Source: JAPPLB01 sp965206655 (GTDB lineage: Bacteria; Acidobacteriota; Terriglobia; Bryobacterales; UBA6623). From it: a stretch of DNA of 64,000 nt. A program made the translations under genes and the position numbers. Within the stretch, counting starts at the first letter, position 1. Each line of letters begins with the position of its first letter. Below the pieces are notes generated by a model. It ran no database searches. It had not been told where the DNA came from and was given only the letters and a program-made list of their open reading frames with translations. Shown here one piece after another: positions 25,750 to 34,890 of this stretch. Where the stretch lies: the NCBI GenBank assembly GCA_965206655.1, contig CBDBKC010000034.1, forward strand, positions 446,242 through 510,241, read 5' to 3'.

Positions 25750-26365
25750 GGTCGCTTACAAAGACAGGTCGGCCGGCGACCTGCGGCTTCGTCTATTCAG
25801 CAACCTCGTAGATCCGGCTCTGTTCACCGTAGTGTGCCAAGGCCGCGCGCTGGCAAACGGGATGCGAATCGACGCGCACATCCTTGGAGCCAGCCATATG
25901 ATCCGTTTTCGGGCGGGGGCCAGTTGCCTGAGCGAGGTGCTCGTATGCTCGGACGCCGCGCTGCAAACATGGCCCGGGAGTTGCGTGTCGCACAAGCCGG
26001 CAAGCGGACCGCTGGATCTGGAACTGGACAACGTCGTGTATCAATTCACCGGAGAACTGTTGCGCCGCAGTGCAGCCGAAAGGCTGCTGGGAAACCTCAG
26101 GGCCCGCCTTGCTGCAGCGCGGACGCGGCCGGACGAAATCGGCCTCTCGTTCGAATTTCCTGCCGAAGTCCGGTCGGAGAAACCGGCGGAGACACTGCTG
26201 TGGGCGCGGCTTGGACCAGCAGGCGCTGAGATCGAGACGGTTCATTCTTATCCGTCAGAAGACTCCGTGGTCTGGACGCAGTCGTCGGCAGTCCGGACTG
26301 TGGGCGCGCGACACGCTACGTCCCCGATCCAAGAAGTGCGGCAGCCTGTTGAAATTGCGAGTTAA
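25742..26365 (+). CDS. DUF2617-domain protein
   Basis: About 207 residues from the GTG at 25742, which overlaps the previous stop by 8 bp; a longer frame from 25706 is less likely. The pattern LRLFSNLVDPALF...MRIDAHILGASHMIRF...LSEVLVCSD and VHSYPSEDSVVWTQS follows DUF2617. In other genomes this family sits beside DUF4178, DUF350 and spermidine-synthase-like genes, as here. No enzymatic motif is evident. Confidence 0.72.
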   Translation: MPEVAYKDRSAGDLRLRLFSNLVDPALFTVVCQGRALANGMRIDAHILGASHMIRFRAGASCLSEVLVCSDAALQTWPGSCVSHKPASGPLDLELDNVVYQFTGELLRRSAAERLLGNLRARLAAARTRPDEIGLSFEFPAEVRSEKPAETLLWARLGPAGAEIETVHSYPSEDSVVWTQSSAVRTVGARHATSPIQEVRQPVEIAS

Positions 26366-26404
26366 TGTCTGCGGCCCCGCTTGACGGCCGTGAGTAGATC
26401 CGCC

Positions 26405-28000
26405 ATGAACCGATATGTGACAGCCACTCTCCTGGTTCTGCTGACGGCATGCGGTGGTCTGCCAGACGTTAGCGTCAGCCTCGCCGAAGCCATTCACAAA
26501 CGGGTCGAGCAGACCAGGCAGGAGGTGGACGCGCAGGAAAAGGCGTACGGGCAGTTCCAGAAGTCGGCCCAATACGGCCCCCTCGCGCGATACGCCGAGA
26601 AAGAATCTTGGGCGCAGAGGTTCACAGCCGCTCGCAAGATTCTCGACTCGGCGGAAACTCTCTATCAGAAGACTGTCACCCCGATCCTCGAAAGGGACGA
26701 TGAAAAAGAGCTGCAGGCTCTCAACGAAAATCTCAAGAAGATCTCGGCGCTGACCGCCAGCGCTCGCAAGATGTCGCTGGAGTGGAAGGAGCGAAGCGAT
26801 TTCATCACCAAGAGCCGCGAGAGCGCGCCTGCGCTGATCCGCGGCGCAAATGCAGATTTGCAAAAGCAGAGGAATCAAAATCAGGCTGTAGGCAAGATCG
26901 CGGCCCAGACCGCCCAAGAGTTCCCGGCTCGCAAAGAGGACATCGGCAAGCTGCTCCAGCCCCTGACGGCACTTGTAAACGAATCAGAGACGGCACACGA
27001 AGCGATCCGTGGCGAGTCAGGCAAAGTCGGGTCCGATGATGCCGACTACGCGTTGATCGGCGACAACCGTCAGATCCTGTCGGAGAACGCCACGAGGTTT
27101 GAGAAGTCCGGCGCACAGGTCACCGCAAAGCTGGGCCAGCTTTCGCGGAGCTACTCCAAAACGCTGATTGACATGCAGGCTAAGTATGCCGTGATCATCC
27201 GGCGGTACAGTTGGGATGACTCGCTCAACTCCCCGAGGGTGCATCACTACGACTATCGTCCGCGTCAGGTGGATCTGGAGACGTACAACCACCTCACCAA
27301 CAACACAGCCGTGGGCTTAGGGCAGTGGAAGGCCGGCTGGTTCGGGAGCGGACTGAAGCTCTACAGGCACGTCGACCCGAGGCGATGGGACACTCTACGG
27401 ATCGACCCCCGAGAGAGTTGGCCCAGCCGCAACGACAACGCTGGCGAATACTGGGTCGAGGACGACAAGGTGAACTACTACCACAAGTACTTGGTGGTAG
27501 AGAACGAGGAGACCTCCGAGACCGGCTTCGTTGCGGTTAGCGCGGCACTCTTCCTCGCCAACGTCGACAACCTGGGCATGGATGTCGAGGCGAAACCGTA
27601 TGGCAGCTTCGAGGATGAAAAACTGACCCACGCCGCCCCGCCCGGAATGGCCTACGTCGGGAATCCGAGATACGGTCACTGGGCCTCAGATGGCCGGGGA
27701 GGGAGCGTCTGGACCTGGGTAGGACCCTACTTGCTCTACCGGAGCCTGTTCGGGACGCCCTACCACTACGGTCGGGCTTCCTGGTCCACTTGGTCGGGCG
27801 GCTATCGGGGTTCACGCCCCTACTATGGCGGCACGGCGGCCGCGCCGTTGTACGGAACAAGAGGTAAGACGACCCAAACCTCTCCCAGGTATCAGAACTC
27901 GTCGTTTGGAAGAACAGGCGGGTTTCAGCGGGTGTCGGCGTCAGTACGAGGAGCGGGCCCCGGCGGCCGCGGAGGCGGTTTCGGTGGTAGCGGAAAGTAA
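26405..28000 (+). CDS. Coiled-coil lipoprotein with Gly/Tyr-rich tail
   Basis: About 531 residues from ATG 26405, chosen over 26381 because it starts a lipoprotein signal peptide with lipobox LTAC (Cys near residue 16). Residues about 25-260 are long amphipathic coiled coils. Residues 260-430 form a mixed domain with many Trp/Tyr (DNAGEYWVEDDKVNYYHKYL). The C-terminal 100 residues are rich in Gly, Ser, Arg and Tyr and end GPGGRGGGFGGSGK. It lies between DUF2617 and DUF350 on the same strand. It is probably an envelope-anchored component of the stress cluster; no named family is recognised. Confidence 0.6.
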   Translation: MNRYVTATLLVLLTACGGLPDVSVSLAEAIHKRVEQTRQEVDAQEKAYGQFQKSAQYGPLARYAEKESWAQRFTAARKILDSAETLYQKTVTPILERDDEKELQALNENLKKISALTASARKMSLEWKERSDFITKSRESAPALIRGANADLQKQRNQNQAVGKIAAQTAQEFPARKEDIGKLLQPLTALVNESETAHEAIRGESGKVGSDDADYALIGDNRQILSENATRFEKSGAQVTAKLGQLSRSYSKTLIDMQAKYAVIIRRYSWDDSLNSPRVHHYDYRPRQVDLETYNHLTNNTAVGLGQWKAGWFGSGLKLYRHVDPRRWDTLRIDPRESWPSRNDNAGEYWVEDDKVNYYHKYLVVENEETSETGFVAVSAALFLANVDNLGMDVEAKPYGSFEDEKLTHAAPPGMAYVGNPRYGHWASDGRGGSVWTWVGPYLLYRSLFGTPYHYGRASWSTWSGGYRGSRPYYGGTAAAPLYGTRGKTTQTSPRYQNSSFGRTGGFQRVSASVRGAGPGGRGGGFGGSGK

Positions 28001-28012
28001 TACGAGGACGTG

Positions 28013-28915
28013 ATGCAATTCATTGAGACTTTGGTTCACGGTGCGGTCGACACCCTTTTTGTCTTTCTGATCCTTCTGTTAGCCAAGAAGCTCCGAGACG
28101 CGCGCTTTCGTGCCGCCGTGGCTCCGGCCGACGGAGGCGATTCTGTAGAATACACCGCCGATTACCAAATCGAAGAAGAGAGCAATCTGGCGGTGGCCCT
28201 GCGCCGCTGTGGCTTGAGCATTGGTTTCGGCTTCGGTCTCGCCGGGGTCGTCAGCGGAGGGGTCAGTCGCTTCTCGGCAGGATGGGAAGCAGTGCTACGA
28301 GACACCGGAGAACTGCTGTTCTCCTGTGTCCTGCTGCTTGTGTTTCTGTTCTTGGCCGAGTTCGTTGTTGAAAAGATCATCTTGCGCAGTGTTCACAACA
28401 CTCGAGAACTCAAGAATGGCAACACCGCCGTCGGATTCGCGGAGTTGGGCAGTTATACGGCTACCGGCCTGATCGCATTCGGCTCGTTTCAGGGTGAGGG
28501 CGGAGCGTGGTACACCGCCGCGGGCTTTTTCTTCATTGGGCAGGTGGCTTTGATCCTGTTCGCGTTGATCTACGAATGGGTAACGCCATTCAACATCGTC
28601 GCCGAGATCCAGAAAGGTAACGCGGCCGCCGGGTTGATGCTTGGCGGCACCCTGGCCACGTTGGGTATCATCCTCAGCTTCGCTATCGCCGGTCCCTTTA
28701 CTGGGTGGACCGAGGGCATCACCGGATTCGCCATCAGCGCGCTGGTTGGGATGGCCCTGCTTATTCCCTTCCAGATGTTGATCGCCAAGGCTTTCCTGCC
28801 GAATACAACCCTTAAGATTGAGGTCGAGCGTGATCGTAACCTTGCCGCTTGTTCGGTGACCGTCTGCGCCCAGGTTGCGCTAGCCATCATGATCGGCGCA
28901 TTGGTCACGGTTTAG
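28013..28915 (+). CDS. DUF350 (YjfL-like) multi-span membrane protein
   Basis: 300 residues with about eight hydrophobic spans and two DUF350-like repeats, each introduced by a Gly-Asn motif: ELKNGNTAVGFAELGSYTAT and EIQKGNAAAGLMLGGTLATL. Start ATG 28013 has GAGG 5 bp upstream. E. coli YjfL, a single DUF350 unit, lies in an operon with a PspA-like protein and a glutathionylspermidine-synthase-like enzyme. Here DUF350 lies next to a K+ channel and polyamine enzymes. It is presumably an inner-membrane component. Confidence 0.82.
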   Translation: MQFIETLVHGAVDTLFVFLILLLAKKLRDARFRAAVAPADGGDSVEYTADYQIEEESNLAVALRRCGLSIGFGFGLAGVVSGGVSRFSAGWEAVLRDTGELLFSCVLLLVFLFLAEFVVEKIILRSVHNTRELKNGNTAVGFAELGSYTATGLIAFGSFQGEGGAWYTAAGFFFIGQVALILFALIYEWVTPFNIVAEIQKGNAAAGLMLGGTLATLGIILSFAIAGPFTGWTEGITGFAISALVGMALLIPFQMLIAKAFLPNTTLKIEVERDRNLAACSVTVCAQVALAIMIGALVTV

Positions 28916-28932
28916 CGGCCCGAGGGCGTCAA

Positions 28933-29988
28933 GTGACGGCTCAAGCTCGTTTTCGCCGGCTTCGCGACGCTCTGCTGCGCATCGTCCACAAGGCCGGCTG
29001 GGCTTGGATCGGGACCCTCCTGCTGGCACTCTACGTGCTCGGTGCGGTCCTGATGCCCTTCTTCGAAGGGCGTGACAGCCCGCTGGCTTCGATAAGGGAT
29101 TACACCTGGTGGTTCGTTGTGACCGCTACGACTGTGGGCTACGGCGATATCGCTCCGGGCTCGCTTGGCGGAAGGGCAACCGCAGTGGTCATCATGCTGT
29201 TGGGCATCGGTGTCATCGCTGTCGCCGTGGCAAAGTTGGCCGAGGCGGTTATTGATTTTGGAAGGAGGCGCATGAAAGGGCTGACACAGCTAGGCGAAGC
29301 AGATCACCTCGTGATCTTCGGCTACAGCAAGGGAGAAACCGAGAGCCTCGTCCGGGAGTTGCGACAAGACAGGAGCGCGGAAGGTCTCTCGATCGTTCTT
29401 TGCTCCTATTTGGCCGAAGAGAACCCGCTACAGGACGATGTGAAGTTCGTCCACGGTGACTTGGCGTCGGAAGATGTGCTGGAGCGCGCCTGCGTCGCGC
29501 GGGCGGCCCACATTCTCATCCACGGCCACGACGATAGTGAGACGATTGTTGTTAGCCTCGCGGCCCGCAGCGTCAACTCTCACGCGCACATCGTTGCTCT
29601 GCTGCGGCAACCCGAAAACGAGATGCATCTGAAGCGAATTGACCCCAACATCGAATGTGTCACGCCACTGTCGGTTCCCCTCATGGTGCAGTCGCTTCAG
29701 GACCCAGGGGTGACGGCGGTGATCGCATCGTTGTTGAGCAACTCGACCGACGACACGATCTACCGTTTGAACGTTTCGAATACGAGCTGCACCTGGAATT
29801 TCGGCGCCCTGCAGAGGGTGTTCAAAGATCGCCTCGACGCCACGCTCGTGGCCGTGGCATCGGGCGAATCGGTTGGTGACGTGGATCTCAATCCAGCCTC
29901 GGATTTCGTGGTCAAGCAGGGAACGTCGCTGTTCTACATCGCGCACCGGCGAATCCTGCCCCAGGAAGTCGCTTGGGACGAGCTCTGA
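28933..29988 (+). CDS. Two-span potassium channel with TrkA-N/RCK domain
   Basis: 351 residues from GTG 28933, with GAGGG 6 bp upstream. Spans at about residues 18-38 and 78-100 flank a pore helix and the selectivity filter TTVGYGD (about residue 66). A cytosolic RCK/TrkA-N Rossmann domain follows (HLVIFGYSKGETESLVREL, VKFVHGDLASEDVLERACV), then a TrkA-C-like region. It conducts K+ gated by ligand binding. It starts 17 bp after the DUF350 stop, so the two are probably co-expressed. The amine-oxidase gene converges 3 bp beyond its stop. Confidence 0.9.
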   Translation: MTAQARFRRLRDALLRIVHKAGWAWIGTLLLALYVLGAVLMPFFEGRDSPLASIRDYTWWFVVTATTVGYGDIAPGSLGGRATAVVIMLLGIGVIAVAVAKLAEAVIDFGRRRMKGLTQLGEADHLVIFGYSKGETESLVRELRQDRSAEGLSIVLCSYLAEENPLQDDVKFVHGDLASEDVLERACVARAAHILIHGHDDSETIVVSLAARSVNSHAHIVALLRQPENEMHLKRIDPNIECVTPLSVPLMVQSLQDPGVTAVIASLLSNSTDDTIYRLNVSNTSCTWNFGALQRVFKDRLDATLVAVASGESVGDVDLNPASDFVVKQGTSLFYIAHRRILPQEVAWDEL

Positions 29989-29991
29989 TAA

Positions 29992-31557
29992 TCAGGTGTA
30001 GTCGAGATCGCGAAAACCAAAGCGCTTGAGCACCCGATCCGCCGCTCGCACCCCGCGATACTGCGCTTCTTCGAAGATCGAAATCCCGCTTAGATCCGAA
30101 CTGGCAAACTGGATCGGTCCGTCCCACTCTTCGAGCCGTTTTCGTGCTTCGGAGGTAATGAATCCGACGCCGGGACGAATCATGGCGTGTCCCAGTCGCA
30201 TCACATCAATTCGGCGTGTGCAATCGCGGATGTCCGGGTGGGCCTGCTCGAGATCGCGCAGAATCTCTTCCTTGCGTTCATCCCAGTTGGTCTCGAGTAG
30301 GGCGGCCCGCCCCACGCCGGGGGAAGCCTCCGTGAGGGCCCGATAGTACGTCCACACCGTCTCCGCCCCGGCCACCCCACGCCCTTGGTGTGTCGCAACG
30401 ACATATCCGAGCCCGGGGGAGCCGTACAGGATGTTTTCCCAGGCCGGGGAAGCGCCACTCTCGCGCGGAGTACCGTCAAGCGTCACATTGGCCGTGTACC
30501 AAGGTGAGTATTCGTGCCCAGCCATCGAAGGGAAGTCAGAGCCGATCTCAGGAATGATGTAGGGAGCCAAGAAGGTCGGTGCCGCGAAGATGACAGCCGA
30601 GGAACTGTAAACCGCGTGCTCGGTCAGCACCTCAAAGCCGCCGGCGGACCGAAGGATCTGATGGACCGGTGCCGACGTTCGCAGGTATGGATGTAACCTC
30701 TCCAATAGCCGCTTGACGATCCAACCGTTTCCCTCGGTCCAGGTCAGGACTCCGATGTCCTCCTTGGGGCGAGCCGCGAAGTAGTGGATACCCGCCCAGG
30801 CCGAGGTCTCCGCGTAGGCCGCGCCATAATCGTCACGGCAAGCATAGTCCACGTACCATCGCAGCTTGGGCGAGAAAAACCCCTGCTCGACCATCCAGGT
30901 CTTCATCGAAATATGATCCAAGCCCTCGGTTTGCCCGGGCCGCTGAATGGGGATTGTAAACTCGCCTCCCTGCCGGTAGTAATCCATGCGGTCCCAAAAC
31001 CGATCGAACTGATCACGGTCCGATTTCGAAGCATCAGGACCCGCTTCCAGCCCTTCCTGCCAGTGACCATCGAGGAAGAGCCGCTGCTGAGGCTCTCTGC
31101 AGAAGTGCCCGGTGTCCCAGCGGCCCTCCTGGATCACACCCAGTTCTTCGAACAGCTCCTGGACCAGTGGGATTCTCTTATCCGGTACCGGTATGTAGTG
31201 TGCGCCCCATGGATAGGCGCTGACTTCGTTCTCTCCCCAGCGGGAGTTTCCGCCGGCTTGGTCTTCCAACTCAAGCACGACAAAATCCTGAAACCCAAGC
31301 GTGTGCATGCGCCAGGCAGCGGAAAGCCCGGCTATACCGGCGCCGACCACCACCACTGGGGCGGCCACGCGCTCACGAGGCGGGGGAGGAGACTGCGAGT
31401 CACGAATACGGTGACCTGCGACGTGGCCGCGATCGACAAACGAGCCTTCAATCGGCCGGTCAGGGCGAAAAAGGAATGCCGTACCGGCTGCGGCGGCGCC
31501 ACCCGCAGCGGCTGTTTGCAGCAGTTTTCGTCGCGAGATGCCGGACCGGTCTGCCAT
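29992..31557 (-). CDS. Tat-exported FAD-dependent amine oxidase
   Basis: 521 residues. The Tat motif SRRKLLQ is followed by an Ala-rich hydrophobic stretch (residues 9-30). The FAD dinucleotide-binding signature VVVVGAGIAGLSAAWRM is near residues 67-83 with ELEDQAGGNSRWG after it. The C-terminal FAD-contacting region includes IQFASSDLSGISIFEEAQYR. It probably oxidises amines, possibly polyamines, in the periplasm. It is divergent from the aminopropyltransferase-like gene with 106 bp between the ATGs and convergent with the K+ channel. Substrate is inferred from context only. Confidence 0.85.
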   Translation of the reverse strand: MADRSGISRRKLLQTAAAGGAAAAGTAFLFRPDRPIEGSFVDRGHVAGHRIRDSQSPPPPRERVAAPVVVVGAGIAGLSAAWRMHTLGFQDFVVLELEDQAGGNSRWGENEVSAYPWGAHYIPVPDKRIPLVQELFEELGVIQEGRWDTGHFCREPQQRLFLDGHWQEGLEAGPDASKSDRDQFDRFWDRMDYYRQGGEFTIPIQRPGQTEGLDHISMKTWMVEQGFFSPKLRWYVDYACRDDYGAAYAETSAWAGIHYFAARPKEDIGVLTWTEGNGWIVKRLLERLHPYLRTSAPVHQILRSAGGFEVLTEHAVYSSSAVIFAAPTFLAPYIIPEIGSDFPSMAGHEYSPWYTANVTLDGTPRESGASPAWENILYGSPGLGYVVATHQGRGVAGAETVWTYYRALTEASPGVGRAALLETNWDERKEEILRDLEQAHPDIRDCTRRIDVMRLGHAMIRPGVGFITSEARKRLEEWDGPIQFASSDLSGISIFEEAQYRGVRAADRVLKRFGFRDLDYT

Positions 31558-31663
31558 TGCCGCTGGAGTCGGGGTGAAAACGGAACCTCAGTATACAGAA
31601 CACGTTGGCGGTCTCCGGCCGAAGTCCGGATGGTAGAATAGCTGGCACTCTGTGACCAGTCCG
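31558..31663. promoter_or_regulatory. Divergent promoter region of amine oxidase and aminopropyltransferase genes
   Basis: A 106-bp gap between two divergent start codons. It must hold both promoters if neither gene is read from further away. I cannot assign -35/-10 boxes with confidence. Shared control of both polyamine-type enzymes is an inference from the geometry. Confidence 0.4.
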
Positions 31664-33382
31664 ATGGAGACGTCTCATTCACAAACGCTCTCTGCTTCGA
31701 CAATCCAACCGCGCGTCGCGACCGCCCTGCTGGCCCTGTCGATGTTCTTTACCGGTGCGAGCGGATTCATCTTCGAGTGCGTGCTCAGCACTGTCGCCAC
31801 GTACATCCTCGGCAATAGCATCGAGCAATTCTCCGTAACCATCTCCCTCATGTTGCTCATGATGGGCGTAGCGGGCTACTGGCAGCAAAGGCTCAGCGAT
31901 CGTCGTTTGGTCGAGAAATTCCTGGCGGTCGAAGTTCTCTTGGCGATGCTGGGCGGCTTCGCCCCGACCGCGGCGTACGCGTCCTACGCGACGATGGAGA
32001 GCCACTTCTCCTTGGTGCAGTACTTCTTTGTCCTGGCGATCGGTTTTCTGATCGGCCTCGAGATTCCCCTCGTCTTGCGCATCAATCGACATTACGTCCC
32101 GACGCTCAAATCGAATATCGCAACGGTCTTCAGCACGGACTATATCGGCAGCTTCATCGGCGCCTTGGTGTGGGTGTACTTCTTCCTGAAGTATTTTCCG
32201 CTGACCGAAATCAGTTTCTTTGTGGCGGGAGTGAACTTTGTCGTCGCGGTGGTTACTTACCTGTACTTCATGTGGCATCGGGCTGTGGCACGGCCGTTTG
32301 TTTCATTGCTCTTGATCCTACTGACGGCCGCGGCGCTAGGCTACGGTTACGCCCAAAACCGAGTTTGGAACCTCCTTCTCGAGCAAAGGTTCTATGACCA
32401 GCCGATTGTTTATTCCAAAACGACGAAGTACCAACATCTCGTGATGACGGCCGGCGTCAAGCCCGTCGATTACCGCCTTTATATCAACGGCAACTTGCAG
32501 TTCTCAAGCCGCGACGAACACATTTACCACGAACTGCTCGTACACCCGGCTATGAGTTTGGCCGCCCGTCGCAATCGGATACTGATTCTGGGCGGTGGAG
32601 ACGGCCTCGCGCTAAGAGAGGTGCTCAAGCATCCTGATGTGGAAGAGGTTTGGCTCATCGACATCGATCCCGACATGATTGCGCTGGCACGCGACGATGA
32701 CGTGCTCAATGAGCTCAACCAAGGCTCCCTCGCGGACGCGCGGGTCGTGGCGGCGGGTGCCTCCGGCGTCGTTTCGGACACGTCCACGAGGCCCATCTAC
32801 GACTACGCTGACACTCTGCCCGATTCGGGAAAACCTGTCCTCGAGGAGGCAGCTCGGGTGTCCGTATACACGGTCGACGCTGACAAGATGGTCCAGCGCT
32901 TATCAGGATCATGGGATGTGATCGTGGTCGACTTTCCTGACCCCAACAGTGTCGACCTTGCCAAGCTTTATAGTCGCGAATTCTATTTGAAGCTGCGTCG
33001 TATCCTATCCAACGGCGGCATCATGGCGGTTCAGAGCACGTCTCCCTATCACTCAAAGGAATCTTTCTTGTGTGTTTGGCGGACCCTCGACAGCGCGGGA
33101 TATGAGACGGTCCCCTACCACGACAACGTCCCGAGCTTCGGAGATTGGGGCTGGATTCTTGCCTGGCATTCTCCGAAAGCAGTCAGAGACGTTCGGAACG
33201 AGATTGCACGGCTCGATCATTTTGGGATTCCCCCGGACAGCCTGCGGTATTTGACTCCTGAAGCCTTTCGTAGTGCCCAAACGTTCGGCAAGGGAATGCT
33301 GGACTCGCACTCCTCAGAAGTGAATCGTCTGATGCATCCGGTTCTGCTTCGTTTCTATCTCAGCGACAGCTGGCAACCCTAG
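31664..33382 (+). CDS. Membrane-bound spermidine-synthase-like aminopropyltransferase
   Basis: 572 residues from ATG 31664 (a GTG at 31652 is possible). Residues 15-225 contain about seven membrane spans. The C-terminal half is a SpeE-type domain: YQHLVM, the substrate-region QFSSRDEHIYHELLVHPAM, the SAM-binding ILILGGGDGLALREVLKHPD, and VEEVWLIDIDPDM and VVDFPDPNS. This fused architecture is a known SpeE subgroup. It would transfer aminopropyl groups to a diamine acceptor, or an unknown substrate, at the membrane. It is paired head-to-head with the amine oxidase. Confidence 0.88.
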   Translation: METSHSQTLSASTIQPRVATALLALSMFFTGASGFIFECVLSTVATYILGNSIEQFSVTISLMLLMMGVAGYWQQRLSDRRLVEKFLAVEVLLAMLGGFAPTAAYASYATMESHFSLVQYFFVLAIGFLIGLEIPLVLRINRHYVPTLKSNIATVFSTDYIGSFIGALVWVYFFLKYFPLTEISFFVAGVNFVVAVVTYLYFMWHRAVARPFVSLLLILLTAAALGYGYAQNRVWNLLLEQRFYDQPIVYSKTTKYQHLVMTAGVKPVDYRLYINGNLQFSSRDEHIYHELLVHPAMSLAARRNRILILGGGDGLALREVLKHPDVEEVWLIDIDPDMIALARDDDVLNELNQGSLADARVVAAGASGVVSDTSTRPIYDYADTLPDSGKPVLEEAARVSVYTVDADKMVQRLSGSWDVIVVDFPDPNSVDLAKLYSREFYLKLRRILSNGGIMAVQSTSPYHSKESFLCVWRTLDSAGYETVPYHDNVPSFGDWGWILAWHSPKAVRDVRNEIARLDHFGIPPDSLRYLTPEAFRSAQTFGKGMLDSHSSEVNRLMHPVLLRFYLSDSWQP

Positions 33383-33409
33383 GACCCTCCTGAAGGTACT
33401 GTCAACTTG

Positions 33410-33469
33410 TTGGCGAAGGAAAGCAACCCAGACCGAAGCAACCTCTTCGTTTAACCTGTCCTTCGCCAA
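33410..33469. repeat. Perfect 11-bp inverted repeat downstream of the aminopropyltransferase
   Basis: TTGGCGAAGGA at 33410-33420 and its exact complement at 33459-33469 with a 38-nt spacer, followed by AAAA. It is a possible terminator between the convergent neighbours, though the loop is long. Confidence 0.45.
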
Positions 33470-33479
33470 AACTCCATCG

Positions 33480-34040
33480 TCAGGGATTCAACGCGTGGGC
33501 ACCCCCGCTTTGTGCGTCTCCGCAAAGCCGAGAGGTCGAGCGCGCCTTTTCGTACCACTTCCACGCTTCCGGATAGTCTCGAAGGATGTAGAACATGCTA
33601 CCGATATTTCCGTACAACTCGGACATACGGTAGTAATCTCCGCTGTTCTCGACGATGGGCTTGGCCCTCATGTATGCTTCCTCCGCCGCATCAAAGTCTC
33701 CGATTCTCATCCAGGCTCCCGCCAGCCCCGACAGGTGCGGGACGAGCGCAAGATCGGCGCTATGATGCACGGAAGCCGATGACGCCAAGGTCGCTTGGGC
33801 AACGGCTAGGGCCTTGGCGTGGTAGCGGTGCGCTTCGAGGATGTACTGGGTTCCGACATTGCCGTGCAGAATACCCAGCAGAGACTGGACGTGATCGGCA
33901 TGTCTTCCCTCGTCGACCTTCTGTGCTAAGCTCTCCGCTTCCTTCAGAACGGCCAGCGTAGCGTTCGAATCTCCCGTTTCAATCAATCCCCAGTGTTGAC
34001 CGATAGCTTCGCCGAACCAGCACGCCCTACTGTGCCCCAA
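33480..34040 (-). pseudogene. TPR-repeat protein fragment
   Basis: About 186 codons encode tetratricopeptide-like helices: AGAWMRIGDFDAAEEAYMRA, then SELYGNIGSMFYILRDYPEA and WKWYEKAR. There is no proper start: the frame opens abruptly after 34040 and no ribosome site is seen. It is probably the C-terminal TPR portion of a former kinase-TPR or larger TPR protein, in line with the other kinase relics. Expression is doubtful. Confidence 0.6.
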
Positions 34041-34076
34041 CGCGGTGTTCTGGCGAAAAGTCCGGCCTCCAATCCA

Positions 34077-34111
34077 GAGAGACCTCCTGCTGCGAAAGCA
34101 GGAGGTCTCTC
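34077..34111. terminator. Perfect 15-bp hairpin with GCGAA loop
   Basis: GAGAGACCTCCTGCT (34077-34091), a 5-nt loop, and the exact complement (34097-34111). A strong stem without a T-run. It could be a terminator or an end structure of the neighbouring IS200. Confidence 0.6.
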
Positions 34112-34306
34112 CGTCTGCCAGGGGTCGTAGCTTGTTGATTTTGAGCGACTTTGAGACGCGGGATGGAGTCCGGGGTGAATGGTGTAGTGGATTTTGTAGC
34201 TGTTCAAAGCCTCACAGATCAACAAGTTCTCGACGAGCAAGATTTGTAAGTTGTTGAATCTAAAAGGCTCAAAATGTGATGTTTAGTTCCATCACCAGGT
34301 CTAAAC

Positions 34307-34890
34307 CCACCGCCTTTCGGGCGGTCAGCTTCGAGCGGGTCTGGATGACAATAGGGAGATGGGCGAATATCGGCGAGGGGCGCATGCAGTCTACGACATC
34401 AAGTATCACTTGGTCTGGATCACGAAATATCGCTACAAAGTCTTGCGGGGCAGGGTGGCGGAGCGGACACGGGATCTGATCCGGCAGAGCTGTCAAGCGC
34501 GAGAAGTGGTGGTGATTCGGGGCGCTGTGTCGCCGGATCATGTGCATGTATTGGTATCGGCACCGCCACAGTTGGCGCCGTCGAAGCTGGTGCAGTATGT
34601 GAAAGGCAGGTCGTCGCGACGGCTGCAAGATGAGTTTGGGGAATTGCGGAAGCGATATTGGGGGCAGCACCTGTGGGCGCGGGGATATTTCTGCGCGACG
34701 GTGGGCGCAGTGGACGAGGAAACGATTAAGAATTACATTGAGAGGCAGCAATGGGACGAAGACGACCAGGGCTTCAAGATCACAACGCCCACCAAGCCTT
34801 GAGCCGGCTCTGAGCCGGGGCTTCTTCAGGCGGCTTCAGCCGCAAGCCGACTTTCAGTCGTAAATGAACCCACCGCCTTTCAGGCGGTGG
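34307..34890 (+). mobile_element. IS200-like element (Y1 transposase with end hairpins)
   Basis: Matching palindromes lie at both sides of tnpA: CACCGCCTTTCGGGCGGT near 34307-34326 and CCACCGCCTTTCAGGCGGTG near 34870-34890. Such imperfect hairpins at left and right ends are the recognition structures of IS200/IS605 elements, which transpose as single strands without target duplication. Exact cleavage sites cannot be placed. Nested small hairpins lie after the gene at 34802-34850. Confidence 0.75.
34359..34802 (+). CDS. tnpA: IS200-family TnpA (HUH/Y1 transposase)
   Basis: 147 residues. VYDIKYHLVWITKYRYKVL begins the fold, SPDHVHVLVSAPP contains the HUH metal-binding pair, and DEETIKNYIERQ supplies the catalytic Tyr. 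GGGAG lies just before the ATG. It cuts single-stranded ends at the flanking hairpins. No accessory tnpB is present. Confidence 0.92.
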   Translation: MGEYRRGAHAVYDIKYHLVWITKYRYKVLRGRVAERTRDLIRQSCQAREVVVIRGAVSPDHVHVLVSAPPQLAPSKLVQYVKGRSSRRLQDEFGELRKRYWGQHLWARGYFCATVGAVDEETIKNYIERQQWDEDDQGFKITTPTKP

